A DNA stretch of 64,000 nucleotides. Source: Chlorops oryzae (Eukaryota > Arthropoda > Insecta > Diptera > Chloropidae). The notes beneath the pieces are model-generated. The model worked only from the letters and a program-made list of their open reading frames with translations, was not told the origin of the DNA and made no database searches. The stretch is from the NCBI GenBank assembly GCA_020466095.1, contig CM035807.1:97397848-97461847 (forward strand), in the 5' to 3' direction. A program made the translations under genes and the position numbers. How positions within the stretch are numbered: the stretch's first letter is position 1; each line of letters begins with the position of its first letter. Below, piece after piece: positions 60,634-64,000 of the stretch.

Positions 60634-60830
60634 TTTTAAAGGTGCTGCCCCACTTGCAAGTTAAGTGCTTTTAAAGAGAATTTTTATTTCACTTTCCAAG
60701 GATGGTGGATCAAAAAGTGTTTTCAGCAAACAAAAATTATTATTTATAAAAAGTTTTGGAGCAAGAAACTATGCTTCTTCAGGGGGTAAAAGTGCTTTAC
60801 CTACTTGCCAAGTGAGGCAACACCTTAAGA
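60634..60830. mobile_element. Inverted-repeat element with AAGGTG(C/T)TGCC ends
   Basis: The left part (aaaggtgctgccccacttgc then aagttaagtgctttt) and the right part (inverted, aaggtgttgcctcacttggc then aagtaggtaaagcactttt) are imperfect inverted copies of about 35-40 bases. The centre of about 105 bases has no reading frame. It is probably a worn MITE. Confidence 0.55.
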
Positions 60831-61471
60831 ATAACTTCCAACTTGATCTGTTTAATAATTTCGTATGGAAGATGTTAATGAACATTTAATTTGATACAAT
60901 CTGTAAAAAGCATATCTCTGTAAGTCCAATATAAAAAAGGAGATGACTATAAGTCGGATGGTTTAATGGGAAAATACCCCATGTTAACATCTGAGTTTTT
61001 CCCACAATAGTTGAAATCGGGATGACCTACCCTTTTGATATCCACAAATACCGCAAATATCGGTATTCCGCGGGATTAAATAGATTCTATCCTGCTGATT
61101 CTGGGATTGGGGAAAATATGCAGAGCTTAAAACCCTATCCTTGTCTTGTGTTATTTCCAAGGATCGTTCTCGGAAACTTGTTGAGATCTTAAGAATTATT
61201 AAAAGCCTCTGAGAGAAGAATAAAAAACATGTGCAAAGGAGGCACCAATTGCCAAATTAGGAACGATTTCGTCCTTACACTATTTCCTTGTCGTAGTGTA
61301 GTAGTGTCCAGCCGAAACGTCCGGTGAAACAATCAATGATTTCAGCATGACATAGAGCCAGAGCTCTTCCTGATTATACACCAACTTTCTAATGAAAATT
61401 ACACACAAGCGGCATTGGGCGTCATAAGAGTACATGTCACGAATTGGTAATCAAATTCGGAGTATATCTTC

Positions 61472-61610
61472 TCCATCGTGTCGATACCTCTATCGATGAC
61501 AATGCCATTGGAGTTAGCGATAATAGCATTTCCTCTCGATGACATTGCCATTGCAATTGCGATAAAAAGCACCTTCTCTCGACGGCAATGCCATTGCAAT
61601 TGAGAAGTAC
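61472..61610. repeat. Imperfect tandem repeat with 'gacaatgccattg' motif
   Basis: Three successive units share (c/t)tctcgatgaca(a/t)tgccattg or cgacggcaatgccattg, followed in two of them by caattg and a gcgata or gagaag tail. Spacing is about 50-60 bases. It produces a minus-strand open frame with no ATG. Confidence 0.5.
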
Positions 61611-62014
61611 TCGAATTTTCCTCTTGATATCCTTGGTGAAAAAATTAATGAATTGGTCCTTTATCAGAAAATTTCCGGCTGGGGTAGTATAGTGTTTTAT
61701 ACATTTTTCTGACCATAATATCTGCTGCTGTTGCAATGTTTGATTCATAATATTAGCAATCGATGAGTTTTTGGCAAAAATATGAGAATGGTGCTCTCTG
61801 TACTCTCTGCTTACTTTGAAACAAGCCTTGGATTTCCTCAATTGTTCGCCTCCATAAATAAAGGCATCAATTCAATCAACAATTCGTCGCTTTTCGCAAA
61901 CAATTCCCCTTAATAAATTAAAGCCAAATGACTTTGCTTATTGCAAATATAAGTTTTGAAGAGAAATTTTTTGGCTGTTAAAACGCCCACTGTGACAGCT
62001 GTCCGAAATTCGCA

Positions 62015-62509
62015 ATGACTTTCAGAAATCGAAATGCGAAATTTTTTTTAACATGCAAACCCATTAAAATCAAAGGCAAGACAATTAAATTCGATGCCAG
62101 CAAAAGCAGGAAAAAGACGGTTTATTGCAAAAAATTTAACTTCACTTTTCACACCTGTTCTCGGTCCTGGTATCTCGAGGCATGCGACACTGCCTACGAC
62201 ACCTACACATGCGACACATGCCGCAAGATGTTGAATCGGTTCGATCTCGAGAAAAATATCGACATGAGGTCCTGTCCTGTAGCAACACCAACAGCCTCAG
62301 CCGCCACCCCGCAGAGAGCTGCGGAGTGCGACAAAATGTACCTACACATGTCGCCGAAGTGTCTCTTACGGTCTTCTGGCGGTGGAACGATTTGTTTACG
62401 TTGCCTCGATTTATGTGCAAATATTTTTCAAAGATTTTCAAAACATTCACTTCACACAGTGTCTTGTTTCAATAAAAAACTCGTATTTATGCTGCTAATT
62501 TTTGTATAA
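62015..62509 (+). CDS. Open frame of 164 codons, Cys-rich middle, doubtful
   Basis: The frame has ATG at 62015 and TAA at 62507-62509. The N-terminal part is basic (MTFRNRNAKFFLTCKPIKIK). A middle part has regularly spaced Cys (YCKKF, FHTC, LEACDTAYDTYTCDTCRKM), and the end is hydrophobic (LVFMLLIFV). The local DNA is more GC-balanced than its surroundings at 62150-62420. I recognise no family. The opposite strand is also open over much of this stretch, which weakens the case. Confidence 0.15.
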   Translation: MTFRNRNAKFFLTCKPIKIKGKTIKFDASKSRKKTVYCKKFNFTFHTCSRSWYLEACDTAYDTYTCDTCRKMLNRFDLEKNIDMRSCPVATPTASAATPQRAAECDKMYLHMSPKCLLRSSGGGTICLRCLDLCANIFQRFSKHSLHTVSCFNKKLVFMLLIFV

Positions 62510-64000
62510 TTCTTTTTTTTTTTTTGCTTATTCATAGTAGAGCAATGCCGACACTTTTGGGAATTCGGGAGATTTCTTGGCATCTCCAGACGTTGTCGAG
62601 ATTTGTTTTCGCAGTCGTTATTAATGGACTTCATTGCTATGAGGAGTTCCCTTTGTACAATTTTTTTTTTCTTTCACGTTGTTCTCCTTTGCTGCTGGTC
62701 TTTACCGTGGCTATTCGATTGTTTTGTGTTCCTAAATGTCTCTGGAGTGCACTTTTATGTTGCTTTCTGTTGTCTTTATAGGCCTAAAGAAGCCGTTTAA
62801 AAGCACGTTTGATGATACCGCTAAATTATGGGAAATAACGGTTATGGTAGAGCCGAAGCAGTTAAATATGGAATCGCATTGCATTGTGTAAATATATCGA
62901 AGTATTCACTCCCCCGGGTATACTGCGATTCTTCGGCTTTTACTTTACAATTCTCCTAAGAAGTGTGAGACAAGGCAAAGTAGACGGAATAGCCATTTCA
63001 GGATTTCAAATAAAGATTTAAGTATATAAACTGTTGCTTCAACATGGAATCAAGGCGGTCAGGAAAAAGGACTATTCGACTATTGCAAAAAACGATTTTC
63101 AATTTCATCTCAGTAGGAAATTTCATTTTAACAGAAAACTTTCGTATGTAAGAATCAGACTCTTTTCGCTTTGATTTATCAAGGGTGCCTACACTGAGCG
63201 AACTTAAACATGATTTTTTTAAAAGGGCGCATTGTTATTCACAGTCCTTTTGATTTTCGAGAAGAACAAAAATTTCAAACGAAAAATGGTTGAGTCAACA
63301 ACATTTTGGGTTGATTTGAAAGGAAATATATTTAATTACATATCTTTACGTTCGGTATAATTCTCAATTGTTTTATAAAATAGAACATATAAGATATTTA
63401 TTCATCTTAGAAATTTTTAAGCATTGCGAACGCAGTCACGACAACGGAGTGACAAAATCGGATGAATTTCATCCGATGGCTATTTTTGAGGTTATGTTCA
63501 GCAGAGGGCTCTGTGGCTATTTGCTTTGAAAGTTAAGTAAATTTGTTTTGACATTTCTTCTTTTATTGGTATTTTAGTAAAATTTTTTTTTTATTTTAAA
63601 AATTATCTTGTCATTTCAATTATGTCCGGGGTTAATTCAGCAATTTAAGCCCAAAATCCAACATTGCGAGAGCCCGATGCGAGAGCGCGAGACGAGACGC
63701 ACACAAATTTCAATACATTCAATCATATGGTTCAAGCTCCAATGTATCGCACTGCGAGACCTCGTGGCGAGAAAATTTTGAAAAATTTATATTTCTCGTT
63801 GCGAGGCATTTTTGACAGGTTAATGATGTAGCTATTTTTTGAGTACTCGCTATTGGGTACTCGTTTAAACTAATAAAACAAAAACTGTTCACTGTTCCGT
63901 GAAAAATATCTTTTAGAATATTTCGCGAGCTTTGGTTCATTTTGAAAATTTTTTGAAAATTTTGAATTAAAATTTAAACTCAAGTGAAAGCGTATATTTT
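62510..64000. other. Non-coding stretch to the window end
   Basis: T-runs lie near 62512-62525 and 62660-62670. At 63666-63800 'gcgagagc' and 'gcgaga' motifs recur (attgcgagagcc, gatgcgagagcg, actgcgagacc, gttgcgagg), which may be a short divergent repeat. No gene is seen. Confidence 0.5.

Noticed and set aside
61437..61841. Minus-strand frame of 134 codons
   Set aside because: It has no ATG at its upstream end (starts at TTG) and crosses the tandem repeat.

Overview
The window looks like euchromatic DNA from a higher fly (Brachycera). It is AT-rich, has long non-coding stretches, carries many short microsatellites (CATA, TC, AC, CTG types) and is littered with small non-autonomous transposable elements. 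The coding content is closest in my memory to the Drosophila Tbx20-type T-box genes midline (mid) and H15. I cannot fix the species. The spacing, with one clear gene in 64 kb, suggests a genome looser than that of Drosophila melanogaster.

The one secure gene lies on the minus strand, with coding sequence from 30708 down to 16920. I could join six exons by hand: 30708-30141, 27908-27454, 27308-27178, 19976-19691, 18969-18725 and 17676-16920. Every junction has GT/AG borders and the phases agree, giving 2442 coding bases, or 813 residues plus stop. The protein has a Tbx20-type N-terminal motif (FSIAAIMAR), an acidic DV repeat, a complete T-box of about 200 residues spread over three exons, and the conserved C-terminal block that starts [19 protein letters not shown]. 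The paralogue (mid or H15) is not in the window.

Layout: 1-9664 is non-coding apart from weak ORFs. At 9665-9931 there is an 88-residue coiled-coil small ORF. At 11712-12600 five inverted-repeat elements sit almost end to end. The T-box gene with its UTRs takes roughly 16.4-31.9 kb; its third intron (7.2 kb) holds a piggyBac-like MITE. From 32 to 64 kb I see no convincing gene. This part holds two copies of one tRNA-derived SINE, a 1.05-kb foldback element built from short 'ATGACATAAGGCCC' units, a perfect 24-bp-arm hairpin, a 487-bp hAT-type element with a clean 8-bp target duplication, and further inverted repeats.

The most unusual observation is a pair of hairpins at 11897-12038 and 12261-12376. 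Their loops are about 92% identical while their arms are only about 74% identical, yet each pair of arms still matches itself. The arm substitutions have occurred in concert on both sides. This could reflect arm-to-arm gene conversion or selection on an RNA hairpin. All identities were counted by eye.
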